A stretch of 64,000 bases of DNA, from NCBI GenBank assembly GCA_937872515.1, contig CALMSX010000082.1, positions 310,001 through 374,000 of the forward strand. Direction: 5' to 3'. Made by a program: the position numbers and the translations under genes. The notes beneath the pieces are model-generated. The model made no database searches. It worked only from the letters and a program-made list of their open reading frames with translations, and was not told the DNA's origin. The DNA comes from an uncultured Bacteroidota bacterium. Its GTDB lineage: Bacteria > Bacteroidota > Bacteroidia > Chitinophagales > Saprospiraceae. Shown piece after piece: positions 1 to 8,288 of this stretch (within the stretch, counting starts at the first letter, position 1; each line of letters starts with the position of its first letter).

Positions 1-292
1 CTTCTGCTGGATTGGTTGCACCAATCAAAGTCCTGAAATCAGCCACTGCGTTGTCTTTTTCCAAGATAGCGGCTACAATTGGACCCGAAGACATAAATTC
101 AACCAATTCACCATAAAAAGGTCTCGCACTATGAACAGCATAAAACTCTCCGGCTTTTTCAGCAGAAAGTTTGGTGTATTTCATAGCTACTATTTTAAAT
201 CCTGCTTCGCAGATTTGTTGCAAAATGGCACCAATGTGACCGGCTTTAACAGCATCCGGCTTGATCATGGTAAATGTTCTGTTTCCTGACAT
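1..292 (-). CDS. ndk: Nucleoside diphosphate kinase (3' part beyond window edge)
   Basis: Cytoplasmic enzyme that moves the gamma phosphate from ATP to other nucleoside diphosphates through a phosphohistidine. The reverse strand from the ATG at 292 reads [20 protein letters not shown], the characteristic N-terminus of Ndk (TxxMIKPDAV), and continues through the [15 protein letters not shown] segment and the GATNPAE segment. About 97 residues are visible. The catalytic NxxxxSD region with the active-site histidine lies outside the window, so it cannot be checked. The gene is divergent from the DHH phosphoesterase gene, with about 120 bases between them. A TAATTTTG element at 329-336 could be its promoter. 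Identification is secure from the motif order. Confidence 0.95.
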   Translation of the reverse strand, partial: MSGNRTFTMIKPDAVKAGHIGAILQQICEAGFKIVAMKYTKLSAEKAGEFYAVHSARPFYGELVEFMSSGPIVAAILEKDNAVADFRTLIGATNPAE

Positions 293-328
293 GTTCTAGA
301 AAATTTGATATTTGAAATGATAAGGGCG

Positions 329-336
329 CAAAATTA
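329..336 (-). promoter_or_regulatory. Putative -7 element for ndk
   Basis: On the minus strand this reads TAATTTTG, matching the Bacteroidetes -7 consensus TAnnTTTG, and lies about 37 bases upstream of the ndk start codon. No convincing TTG is seen 19-21 bases further upstream, so only half of the promoter consensus is supported. Confidence 0.4.
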
Positions 337-415
337 ACAAAACCCGGGGCATGTCTGAATTATAAATATTAATTTTTTTGCTATTTCACAAAATTTTTGG
401 AAATTCGCCTCCCTA

Positions 416-1414
416 TTGAAGGAGGATATACAAAATATTAAATTAAAATTATCCAATCCACAGGATATTGTTATTCTTTCACACCGGAACCCTGATGGAG
501 ATGCTGTCGGTTCAACGGTGGCACTAAGTCGTTTCCTGAAAAAAGGGAACCACGCTGTTAAAATCATTTATCCTAGCGAGTATCCCCTTGTTTTTCAATA
601 TCTTATTGAAGGAATGCAAGCACCACTTATCTATGATTTGAATCCACAGGAGTGTCTTGAAGCCATTAAAACTGCTGGAGTTATTTTTTTATTGGATTTT
701 AATGCGCTGGATAGAATCGATAAGATGGGCGAAACCGTAATGTTTTCAAAGGCTACCAAGATATTAATTGATCATCACATTGATCCTGAACCTATTGCAG
801 ATTTTATCTTATCAGACACAAAGGCCAGCTCTACCTCGGAAATGGTTTATTTGTTTATGAGAGATCTTGGGATGCTGGAGCGTTTGGACATTCAAATGGG
901 AGAAGCTTTATTTACAGGGCTGATAACAGATACGGGCTCTTTCAGGTACAGTACCCGAGGTCTTACCTACCAGATTGCAGGTGAGTTAAAAAACATTGGA
1001 GTAGATGACTATGCCTTATCCAATCTCATTTTTAACTCTCTTGAGCCCAAAAACCTAAAATTATTAGGCCATTGTCTTGCCAACAGGATGGTACTTTTGA
1101 CAGAGCACAAGGCTGCTTACATCTTTTTAACAAAAGATGATTACCAGCAATTTGGCATATCCAGGGGTGATACTGAAGGCATCGTCAATTATCTGCTAAT
1201 GATGAAGGACATTGTTTTGGCTGCTTTAATCACCGAACAACCCAGTATCATTAAAATCTCACTGAGGTCAAAAGACGACATCAATGTACAACAAATGGCC
1301 GCTGCCCATTTTAATGGAGGTGGTCACAAAAACGCCTCTGGTGGATCGGCATATGCCAAACTGGATGATGTTATCAACCGCTTTACCAAGGTGGTTCCCA
1401 ATTTTGTAAAATAA
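416..1414 (+). CDS. DHH/DHHA1 phosphoesterase, NrnA-type oligoribonuclease/pAp phosphatase
   Basis: Manganese-dependent phosphodiesterase of the NrnA group, which in characterised relatives degrades nanoRNAs and dephosphorylates 3'-phosphoadenosine 5'-phosphate. The 332-residue product shows HRNPDGDAVGS at residues 23-33 (metal ligands), DHH at 119-121, GLITDTGSFRYS in the DHH domain, and the DHHA1 motif NGGGHKNASGG near residues 300-311. Length fits the family. There is no in-frame ATG before about position 500, and relatives begin 12-20 residues before the IVI strand, so the TTG at 416 is the best start. A GGAGG lies inside the ORF at 421-425, just after this TTG, which leaves a slightly later non-ATG start conceivable. 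The next gene begins 12 bases downstream, suggesting co-transcription. NrnA activity is inferred from the family. Confidence 0.88.
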   Translation: MKEDIQNIKLKLSNPQDIVILSHRNPDGDAVGSTVALSRFLKKGNHAVKIIYPSEYPLVFQYLIEGMQAPLIYDLNPQECLEAIKTAGVIFLLDFNALDRIDKMGETVMFSKATKILIDHHIDPEPIADFILSDTKASSTSEMVYLFMRDLGMLERLDIQMGEALFTGLITDTGSFRYSTRGLTYQIAGELKNIGVDDYALSNLIFNSLEPKNLKLLGHCLANRMVLLTEHKAAYIFLTKDDYQQFGISRGDTEGIVNYLLMMKDIVLAALITEQPSIIKISLRSKDDINVQQMAAAHFNGGGHKNASGGSAYAKLDDVINRFTKVVPNFVK

Positions 1415-1426
1415 AAATCATAATAA

Positions 1427-2314
1427 ATGCGTAATTTAAATTTAATGCAGTATTTGTTTGTCTTTTTGGTTCTTATAATAGGCTGTAAAGGCGAAACAGG
1501 TGATTTTACGACTGGTAATGGTTATAAATATACTGTACACAAAAAAGGCAGTGGCAAAACTGCAGCAATCAACGACTATATCTTTTATGCAGCTACTGTA
1601 ACGGCGGATGGTGACACACTTCAGAGCAATAACGATCCAGAAAATTATCCTTATATGCAATTGCCTAAGGATTGGAAGGACATCAAACCACCTTCTCCAT
1701 TCTATGAAGTCTTATCAAAAGTCATGGTAGGAGATAGCATTACCATTTATGTGCCAGGTGATTCAATACCTCCTGGAAATCCAAGCCTGGTTGGTAAAAA
1801 GGAACTAAGGTTTGTATTATCTATCAAAGATATCATGGACAGCACTGCCTATGCGGCGTTTACTGCTAAAAAGAGATCTGAAATGGAAGCTGTCATGGCA
1901 AAAAGCAAAGAGAGATTACCAGGCGTTGAAAAAACAATTACAGAAACTTTAGCAATGTACAAGGCTAAGAATCTGAAAGTGGAAACCACTCCTTCTGGAT
2001 TACAGTATGTGATTCATGAAAAAGGAACGGGACCGGTAGCAGCCAAAGGACAAAAGATATCCGTAGATTACCATGGGGTATTGAAAGATGGTACCAAATT
2101 TGACAGTTCTTTTGAAAGAGGCATGCCAATTGAATTTCCGGTAGGTGTGGGAAATGTAATTCCAGGTTGGGATGAAGCCCTTACCTTATTGCCAGAAGGA
2201 ACGAAAGCCACCCTGTTTATACCTAGCAATCTTGCTTATGGTGATCAGCAAAGTGGACCGATTCCTCCCAATTCAGACTTGGTATTTTATATCGAGTTTC
2301 AGAAAATTAAATAA
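1427..2314 (+). CDS. Lipoprotein FKBP-type peptidyl-prolyl cis-trans isomerase with two FKBP-like domains
   Basis: Probable envelope-anchored prolyl isomerase or chaperone. Residues 1-20 form a signal peptide ending in a lipobox (LVLIIGC), so Cys20 should be lipidated. Residues about 25-135 look like a diverged FKBP domain (GNGYKYTVHKKGSGKTA, then VGDSITIYVPGDSIP) lacking most active-site aromatics. Residues about 185-295 form a canonical FKBP domain: TPSGLQYVIHEKGTGPVAAKG, VDYHGVLKDGTKFDSSFERG, FPVGVGNVIPGWDEAL, then LAYGDQ and the IPPNSDLVFYIEF ending. A charged helical linker rich in Lys and Glu joins the two. The gene sits between the NrnA-type gene and prfB with short spacers (12 and 15 bases), as in an operon. 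The substrate is unknown. Confidence 0.92.
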   Translation: MRNLNLMQYLFVFLVLIIGCKGETGDFTTGNGYKYTVHKKGSGKTAAINDYIFYAATVTADGDTLQSNNDPENYPYMQLPKDWKDIKPPSPFYEVLSKVMVGDSITIYVPGDSIPPGNPSLVGKKELRFVLSIKDIMDSTAYAAFTAKKRSEMEAVMAKSKERLPGVEKTITETLAMYKAKNLKVETTPSGLQYVIHEKGTGPVAAKGQKISVDYHGVLKDGTKFDSSFERGMPIEFPVGVGNVIPGWDEALTLLPEGTKATLFIPSNLAYGDQQSGPIPPNSDLVFYIEFQKIK

Positions 2315-2329
2315 CCATAAAAAGAGGAC

Positions 2330-3410
2330 ATGACCATAGAACAACTCAATGAGTTGAAACAGCGTCTGGCATTGATAAGGGGGTATCTTTGACATCGATA
2401 ACCGCTTAGTTCAAATAGTAGATAAAGAGCAATTAGCAGCTGATCCGGCTCTTTGGAGCAATAGCGAAAAAGCGGAGCAGCTGCTAAAAGAGCTCAAAAC
2501 ACATAAAATCTGGGTCGCCAAATACAACGACATCGCCGATGTTGTGGATGAAACGGAATTGCTATACGAATACCAAAAAGAAGGTGAGGCTAGTGAAGCA
2601 GATGTTGATGCAGTTTATAAAAAGGCGGTTGACATTCTGGATGACATTGAATTCAGAACTACCCTTGATCAGCCCGAAGACGCTTTTTCTGCCATCCTAG
2701 AAATCAATGCGGGTGCAGGAGGAACAGAAGCCTGCGATTGGGCAGAGATGCTCTACCGAATGTATTTGATGTGGGCTGAAAAAAATGGATACAAAATATC
2801 TGAACTTTACTTCCAGGCAGGTGATGTAGCGGGTGTCAAGTCGGTTTCACTTGAAATTGATGGTGAATACGCTTTTGGTCTGCTAAAGGGAGAAAACGGA
2901 GTTCATAGATTGGTTCGAGTGAGTCCATACAATGCCCAGGGTAAAAGAATGACCTCATTTGCTTCGGTTTTTGTGCACCCACTTGTAAATGATGACATTG
3001 AAATTGAAGTTAGCCCTGCCGATCTGGAATGGGATACTTTCAGGGCGAGTGGCGCCGGTGGTCAGAATGTCAATAAAGTTGAAACAGCGGTCCGTTTGAG
3101 ACACCTGCCCTCAGGTATCGTGGTAGAGTGTCAACAAGAGCGATCTCAACACATGAACAGAGATAAGGCGATGCAAATGCTGAAATCCCGCCTTTATGAG
3201 ATTGAACTGGAAAAGCAGCAGGCAGAAAGAGATAAGCTGGAATCAACCAAACGAAAAAACGAATGGGGCTCCCAGATTAGATCTTATGTCTTAGACGATA
3301 GAAGGGTTAAAGACCACCGAACAGGATGTGAAACAAGAAACCCTGACCTGGTCTTAGATGGAGGCCTAGACGATTTTCTGAAGGCCTACCTGATGTGGGA
3401 TGGTAAATAA
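2330..3410 (+). CDS. prfB: Peptide chain release factor 2, read through a programmed +1 frameshift
   Basis: Recognises UGA and UAA stop codons and triggers peptidyl-tRNA hydrolysis. The reading starts at ATG 2330 ([20 protein letters not shown]) and meets an in-frame TGA at 2390-2392. Skipping T2390 restores the frame (GAC ATC GAT AAC...) into the long ORF ending at 3410, giving about 359 residues, the normal RF2 length. The catalytic GGQ lies in [12 protein letters not shown], and the codon-recognition tripeptide appears as SPY in [16 protein letters not shown], where E. coli has SPF. A gene call starting at the first in-frame ATG after the shift (2544) would lose about 70 N-terminal residues. 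Synthesis is expected to be autoregulated: low RF2 favours the shift. The stop codon abuts that of the convergent peptidase gene. Confidence 0.96.
2378..2393 (+). promoter_or_regulatory. Programmed +1 ribosomal frameshift site of prfB
   Basis: The sequence AGGGGGTATCTTTGAC contains an internal Shine-Dalgarno-like AGGGGG (2378-2383), a three-base spacer, the slippery CTT codon (2387-2389), the in-frame stop TGA (2390-2392) and a following C. This is the same core arrangement as the classical E. coli prfB site. Slippage of the CUU-decoding tRNA to UUU moves the ribosome into the +1 frame. Confidence 0.96.
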
Positions 3411-5066
3411 TTATTGTTTAAATACCAGATCCACAGGTATTGATTTTTGAGTTAATATGGCCAGGTCCTTCTGTAGTTCTGCTTTAATGACTGCTTTCTC
3501 ATTGATCAAGGCAGCTACTTTTTTATAGTCGCCATCACCTTGTAGTGTTAGGATGATGCCCGATATTGAAGTCATGGCTGCCTTAAATTTAGGGAAATCT
3601 ATACTGTATCTGCCATTGGACATTTTTGTTACAGCCCCGTTTTCAACTAAGTAATTGAAACGGATCATATTGGCTTTGCCATGGGCAGATCCGGCCCCAA
3701 ATCTTACAGATCTGAAGATGGATGCAAAAAACGTTGTAATGTATGCCTCCATACTTTCCTGGATTTCATTCTTTTCTTTCAGTTTTGAAATCATGTATAA
3801 TCCTAAAATGTCTGCCTTACCCTCTTCAAGGGCGGCATAGTGCTCTTTGAGGGCAGTTCTAACGAGTCCTTTTCCGTTGATTGTGTTTTTTATACCCAGC
3901 CCATGGGCCACTTCATGAAACATGGTATTTTCAAAAAAAGCATTAAAGTTGACATACTTTAACAAAGCGGTATCCAATAGCTCGTTAGAGATGGGAACCA
4001 GAATCTTTTCAAATTTTTCCTTCATTACATTTTTTAGCTGCAACCTTCTGGTACCTTTTTTTAGCTGCACTTCTTCATCATTGGGTAGATTGATAGCAAT
4101 GGTTTTGCTCCCTGCATTACAATCCCCCCGGTATTGAATTACATCGTATGCATTCAATTCCGTATCGGAGCCCGGTGCTTCCATTTTATAGACATCTTTT
4201 ACGGGAAGACCTTTTTGAAGTTCAGGTAAAAAGGCATTGAATTTTTCCAGTTTTCTGCTCCATTCCATGTCTTTGATCAAAACAAAAGATTCGTAGGAAG
4301 TTTTATATCCGAAAAGTTGGTCTTCATAATTTTCTATGGGTCCTATAACAATGTCAATTTTATTGCTCTTCATTTCGAGCCACGCCATATCACTGGCTTG
4401 GTAATCGTCTGAAATCAGGGCTTTGGCTCTCAGATGAAGGTAATTTCTTAGGCCGGCGTCGTCTGCAAGAGATGCCGCCTGCTCCAATAAGTAGCTAACG
4501 CGTTCCAATTGTTTAGAGAAATAAACATGGTAGGGGACTGACATGAGTTTGCCGCTCTTATCTCTTCTAATCATGGTGTATTGAGAAGTTTTGGAACTGT
4601 CCTGCCAAGCTTCAAATTCTTCATTTGTCATGTCATTGGGGTAAAAATTGGCTCCTGATTTTTTGATGTCTTTGGTTAAAATCGGTTCGTTGTTGTTAAG
4701 TCGGTCCCATGGACCATAGTTAACCAGGGCGAAGGCTCGCTCTTTTCCTTGTAAGCTTTCAATCCATTTTTTATTTCCATAACATTGTTCCCAGTATAGT
4801 TCATCCATCATTTGGGCTGCCTCAATCAGAATGGGAATCATCTTTTGTTCATTAGGAGTAAGACTGCTCAAATCAGAAGCAAGCGAAAAAACGGCATATT
4901 GCTGCAGCAGTGAATCCATTGCATCTACCTTTTTAGACCCAAAGTCATAATGATCAGAAGGATTCTCCAAATTTTTGGATGGAGTAGATACAGACGCAGG
5001 TCTTTCATTTTTACAGGTTATGAAAAAGGCGGCTGAAAAGAGGAAAATATAAAGTGTTGCTTTCAT
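3411..5066 (-). CDS. M49-type (dipeptidyl-peptidase III-like) zinc metallopeptidase lipoprotein
   Basis: Predicted envelope-anchored zinc peptidase related to dipeptidyl-peptidase III. The signal peptide ends in FFITC, so Cys18 is a probable lipidation site. The zinc site is visible as HEVAHGLG (HExxH) near residues 384-391, followed about 30 residues later by EEGKAD, which matches the EExxAD/E third-ligand motif of M49. Classical DPP III has a one-residue longer HExxxH; the pentapeptide form seen here is known from some family members. Other family-like stretches are NYGPWDRL, NFYPNDMT and FEAWQDS in the N-terminal half. At 551 residues it fits bacterial M49 proteins. The gene converges on prfB with no gap and has its own upstream promoter candidate. 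Cleavage specificity cannot be read from the sequence. Confidence 0.82.
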   Translation of the reverse strand: MKATLYIFLFSAAFFITCKNERPASVSTPSKNLENPSDHYDFGSKKVDAMDSLLQQYAVFSLASDLSSLTPNEQKMIPILIEAAQMMDELYWEQCYGNKKWIESLQGKERAFALVNYGPWDRLNNNEPILTKDIKKSGANFYPNDMTNEEFEAWQDSSKTSQYTMIRRDKSGKLMSVPYHVYFSKQLERVSYLLEQAASLADDAGLRNYLHLRAKALISDDYQASDMAWLEMKSNKIDIVIGPIENYEDQLFGYKTSYESFVLIKDMEWSRKLEKFNAFLPELQKGLPVKDVYKMEAPGSDTELNAYDVIQYRGDCNAGSKTIAINLPNDEEVQLKKGTRRLQLKNVMKEKFEKILVPISNELLDTALLKYVNFNAFFENTMFHEVAHGLGIKNTINGKGLVRTALKEHYAALEEGKADILGLYMISKLKEKNEIQESMEAYITTFFASIFRSVRFGAGSAHGKANMIRFNYLVENGAVTKMSNGRYSIDFPKFKAAMTSISGIILTLQGDGDYKKVAALINEKAVIKAELQKDLAILTQKSIPVDLVFKQ

Positions 5067-5172
5067 CCTACAAAGGGATTTGAAATTAATCTGTGAGTTC
5101 CTTTTCTAAAAATAAAAAGGAAAACAGAAAGATAGATAAAAATTAAATAATTCTTACTTTACAAGTATTCTG

Positions 5173-5180
5173 CAAAAGTA
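5173..5180 (-). promoter_or_regulatory. Putative -7 element for the M49 peptidase gene
   Basis: Minus-strand TACTTTTG matches TAnnTTTG and lies about 107 bases upstream of the start codon at 5066. The leader between them contains a weak TTCCTTTT/AAAAGGAA hairpin. No -33 element is clear. Confidence 0.4.
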
Positions 5181-5304
5181 CTAAAATAAGGGATAAAAAG
5201 AAATTTTATTTTTATAATCAAGCATTTATATAGTTATTATATTGATATTTCAAGAGGAGCGAAAAATAATTTCATTCTCGGGGTCGAAAAAATCAAGTTT
5301 ATGC

Positions 5305-5312
5305 TATATTTG
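5305..5312 (+). promoter_or_regulatory. Putative -7 element for the TonB-dependent receptor gene
   Basis: TATATTTG matches TAnnTTTG and implies a leader of about 120 bases before ATG 5441. The divergent intergenic stretch 5067-5440 is A/T-rich and otherwise shows no gene or strong structure. Confidence 0.4.
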
Positions 5313-5440
5313 CAAGGGTCTGTTTCTACAGAAAAATTCTGAAACAGCTTAAAATATTGGGTAGGTTTAAACATATAGTTAATATTGCTTTAGAGTATTG
5401 ATGAGAAGATATTCTGAATTCAAATTTTAAAAACACATTT

Positions 5441-8257
5441 ATGCAGCTTAAACATTTGGTATATCTCCTGTTATTGTTGTCTTTTGGCCTGGAAGCTCAA
5501 ATCAAGATAAAAGGTGAGGTTTTTGAAGAAGCCACAGGAGAACCTATCATTGGTGCGAATGTAATTATCGAAGGCACAACTGAAGGGGTAGTAACAGAAT
5601 GGGATGGCAGTTTTGAGCTAAATACAAGTCAGAAGTTTCCGTTTACCATAACAGTATCTTACTTAGGATATGTAACCCAGTCCATAGAAGTCATAGATGC
5701 CAAGCAAAAAATAAAATTTAATCTGGCCGATCAATCCATTACTGTTGCTGAAGTTGAAGTAGTAGGACAGAGGATTAGTGACAAGCAAAAATCAGCCCCA
5801 TTAACCGTAGAGTCATTAGATGCAATTTCAATAAAACAAACGGCTTCAACCGATTTTTACAGCGGGCTGGGTTCTCTGAAAGGAGTCGATCTAACTACCG
5901 CCAGTATTGGTTTCACCATCATCAATACAAGGGGCTTCAACAGCACAAGCCCTGTTCGGTCTTTACAAATCATTGATGGGGTAGACAACCAGTCTCCGGG
6001 GCTAAACTTTTCACTGGGTAACTTCTTAGGTGCGCCTGAGTTGGATATACAGAAGGTTGATCTGGTGGTTGGAGCCAGTTCTGCCTATTATGGTCCCAAT
6101 GCTTTCAATGGAGTCATCAGCATGGAAACCAAAAACCCATTCTATTCTAAAGGTTTGTCGGCTTCTGTAAAAGCGGGAGAACGCAGTCTTTTAGAAGGCT
6201 CTTTGAGATATGCTAATGTTGTAAAAAACAGCCAGGGTTTAGATGTACTGGGTTATAAAGTCAACTTTTTTGGTATGCGGGCTAATGATTGGCAGGCTGA
6301 TAATGAGGAGTCCGTATTTGATACCAAATCGGTTGCCGGAAATCCTGGTGGTTACGATAAAGTCAATACATATGGAGACGAATATACAAGAACCCTGGAT
6401 TACAGCAGTAATTCTCTATTTAGTCAATATGCAGGTTTAGGTGTATTTCATCGCACAGGTTACAGAGAGAAAGATGTGGTCAATTACGAGAGCAAAAACT
6501 TAAAAGGGAATGTTGGCCTTTATTACAGACTCAAACCCTCCATGGCAGAAGAATCCCCTGAATTGATTTATGGCTTCAACATAGGCAACGGTACCACTGT
6601 GTATCAGGGTGACAATAGGTTCAGTCTAAGAAACATTACCTTTTTCCAAAATAAACTGGAAATCAGAAAAAGAGATAAATACTTCCTGAGATTTTATCAA
6701 ACACAGGAAGACGCGGGTGATAGTTATGATCCCTATTTTACATCCTTATTATTGGCGGGTCAATCCAAAGACAATGTCAATTGGGGTAGTGACTATGTGA
6801 AGTATTGGCAGGATGAAGTAAGGCCTCAGATGGATGAACTGGGCTATCCTAAATTGCAAATCATTATAGATCCTATGACTGGCGGAATTACAACCTATTT
6901 TGATACAATTGCTGCTAATAAGTGGTTAAGCGATAATGCAGCCTTCATCAAAGCATCGCACGACGCAGCCAGAAACCATGCGGATACGCTTGAGAGAGGA
7001 GCCGAATATAAAAAATACCTGGTACCCGGTTCCGAAGAATTTAAAGCTGCCTTCAATAAAATTGTGACTACCAAATCCAATAAAAGAACAGATGAAGAAG
7101 CCGGAACCCAGTTTTTTGACAGGTCGGCCCTTTATCATATGCAAGGTGAATACAAGTTTACCCCAACGTTTATGGAGTCGATTGTAGTAGGAGGTAGTGC
7201 CCGGCATTACAGACCCAATTCCCAGGGTACCATTTTTTATGACACCAGTGATGTTAAAATTACCAACACCGAATTTGGCGTTTACCTGGGGGGAGAGAAA
7301 AAACTAATAGGCAGTAAGCTCAAGCTCAATGCTACAATACGGGCGGACAAAAATCAAAACTTCAATGCCTTGTTTTCTCCTGCCTTCTCAGCTGTTTACA
7401 ATCCTTCAGAAAACAACTTCCTTAGGCTTTCTTTTTCTTCTGCCTTGCGCAATCCAACGTTGACAGATCAGTTTCTATTTTTAAATGTGGGTCCTGCCAT
7501 CCTTTCAGGCAATTTAAATGGGGCACAGGACCTGATTACAGTTGAGTCATTTAGTGATTTTACTGAAAAACTGGACAGAACTCAACTCAAGTACTTCAAC
7601 ATAGCCGGGGTGAGACCAGAAAAAGTAAAGACAATGGAAATTGGCTACCGAACTACCTTGTTTAATAATACCTATATCGATGGAAGTTATTATTACAGCA
7701 GGTACAACGACTTTTTGGGTTATGTAATTGGCATTAAGAGTGATTTTGATCCGCTTACCTCATTTCCGCAAAATATCCAGGCATATAGGTATGCAGCCAA
7801 TTCTGTCAACCAGGTTACTACACAGGGTTTTTCAGTTGGACTTAACCATTATTTTATGGATCACTACATGTTGGCCGGGAATTATTCATGGAACAAGCTC
7901 AATAAATTGGATGTTGACGATCCCATTATTCCAGCCTTCAATACCCCTGAACACAAGTACAATATCAGCTTATCGGGAAGGGACATGAATGCCTTTGGGT
8001 TGAAAAAGATAGGGTTCAATGTTAATTACAAGTGGGTATCATCTTTCATTTTTGAAGGATCTCCGCAGTTTACAGGAAAAATACCTGCCTATGCCCTTGT
8101 AGATGCCCAGGTTAATTTTGCGTTGTCAAAACTCAATGCGGTGCTAAAAATTGGTGCTTCCAATGTATTAAACAATAAGATTTATCAAACTTACGGAGGC
8201 CCCAGAATAGGAAGGATGGCTTACATAAGTTATCTTTATGACTTTAAAATCAAATAA
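5441..8257 (+). CDS. TonB-dependent outer membrane receptor with carboxypeptidase-regulatory-like N-domain
   Basis: Outer-membrane beta-barrel that uses TonB/ExbBD energy to import a large substrate. A signal peptide (MQLKHLVYLLLLLSFGLEAQ) is followed by a CarboxypepD_reg-like domain at about 22-105 (GEVFEEATGEPIIGANVIIEG), then a plug domain at about 115-235 (NTRGFNSTSPVRSLQIIDG, VVGASSAYYGPNAFNGVISM). The barrel runs to the C-terminus, which ends in the aromatic-rich strand MAYISYLYDFKIK. The 938-residue length is typical. Unlike SusC, no SusD partner lies next to it; instead a secreted esterase-like protein gene starts 31 bases downstream, so the two may act on the same substrate. The ligand cannot be predicted. 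Confidence 0.92.
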   Translation: MQLKHLVYLLLLLSFGLEAQIKIKGEVFEEATGEPIIGANVIIEGTTEGVVTEWDGSFELNTSQKFPFTITVSYLGYVTQSIEVIDAKQKIKFNLADQSITVAEVEVVGQRISDKQKSAPLTVESLDAISIKQTASTDFYSGLGSLKGVDLTTASIGFTIINTRGFNSTSPVRSLQIIDGVDNQSPGLNFSLGNFLGAPELDIQKVDLVVGASSAYYGPNAFNGVISMETKNPFYSKGLSASVKAGERSLLEGSLRYANVVKNSQGLDVLGYKVNFFGMRANDWQADNEESVFDTKSVAGNPGGYDKVNTYGDEYTRTLDYSSNSLFSQYAGLGVFHRTGYREKDVVNYESKNLKGNVGLYYRLKPSMAEESPELIYGFNIGNGTTVYQGDNRFSLRNITFFQNKLEIRKRDKYFLRFYQTQEDAGDSYDPYFTSLLLAGQSKDNVNWGSDYVKYWQDEVRPQMDELGYPKLQIIIDPMTGGITTYFDTIAANKWLSDNAAFIKASHDAARNHADTLERGAEYKKYLVPGSEEFKAAFNKIVTTKSNKRTDEEAGTQFFDRSALYHMQGEYKFTPTFMESIVVGGSARHYRPNSQGTIFYDTSDVKITNTEFGVYLGGEKKLIGSKLKLNATIRADKNQNFNALFSPAFSAVYNPSENNFLRLSFSSALRNPTLTDQFLFLNVGPAILSGNLNGAQDLITVESFSDFTEKLDRTQLKYFNIAGVRPEKVKTMEIGYRTTLFNNTYIDGSYYYSRYNDFLGYVIGIKSDFDPLTSFPQNIQAYRYAANSVNQVTTQGFSVGLNHYFMDHYMLAGNYSWNKLNKLDVDDPIIPAFNTPEHKYNISLSGRDMNAFGLKKIGFNVNYKWVSSFIFEGSPQFTGKIPAYALVDAQVNFALSKLNAVLKIGASNVLNNKIYQTYGGPRIGRMAYISYLYDFKIK

Positions 8258-8288
8258 CATTTCATATCAAACTTCAAAAAACAAAAAC

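Noticed and set aside
8238..8288. Longer start for the esterase-like protein overlapping the TonB receptor
   Set aside because: The extra 17 residues are polar and would bury the signal peptide; ATG 8289 is a clean start.
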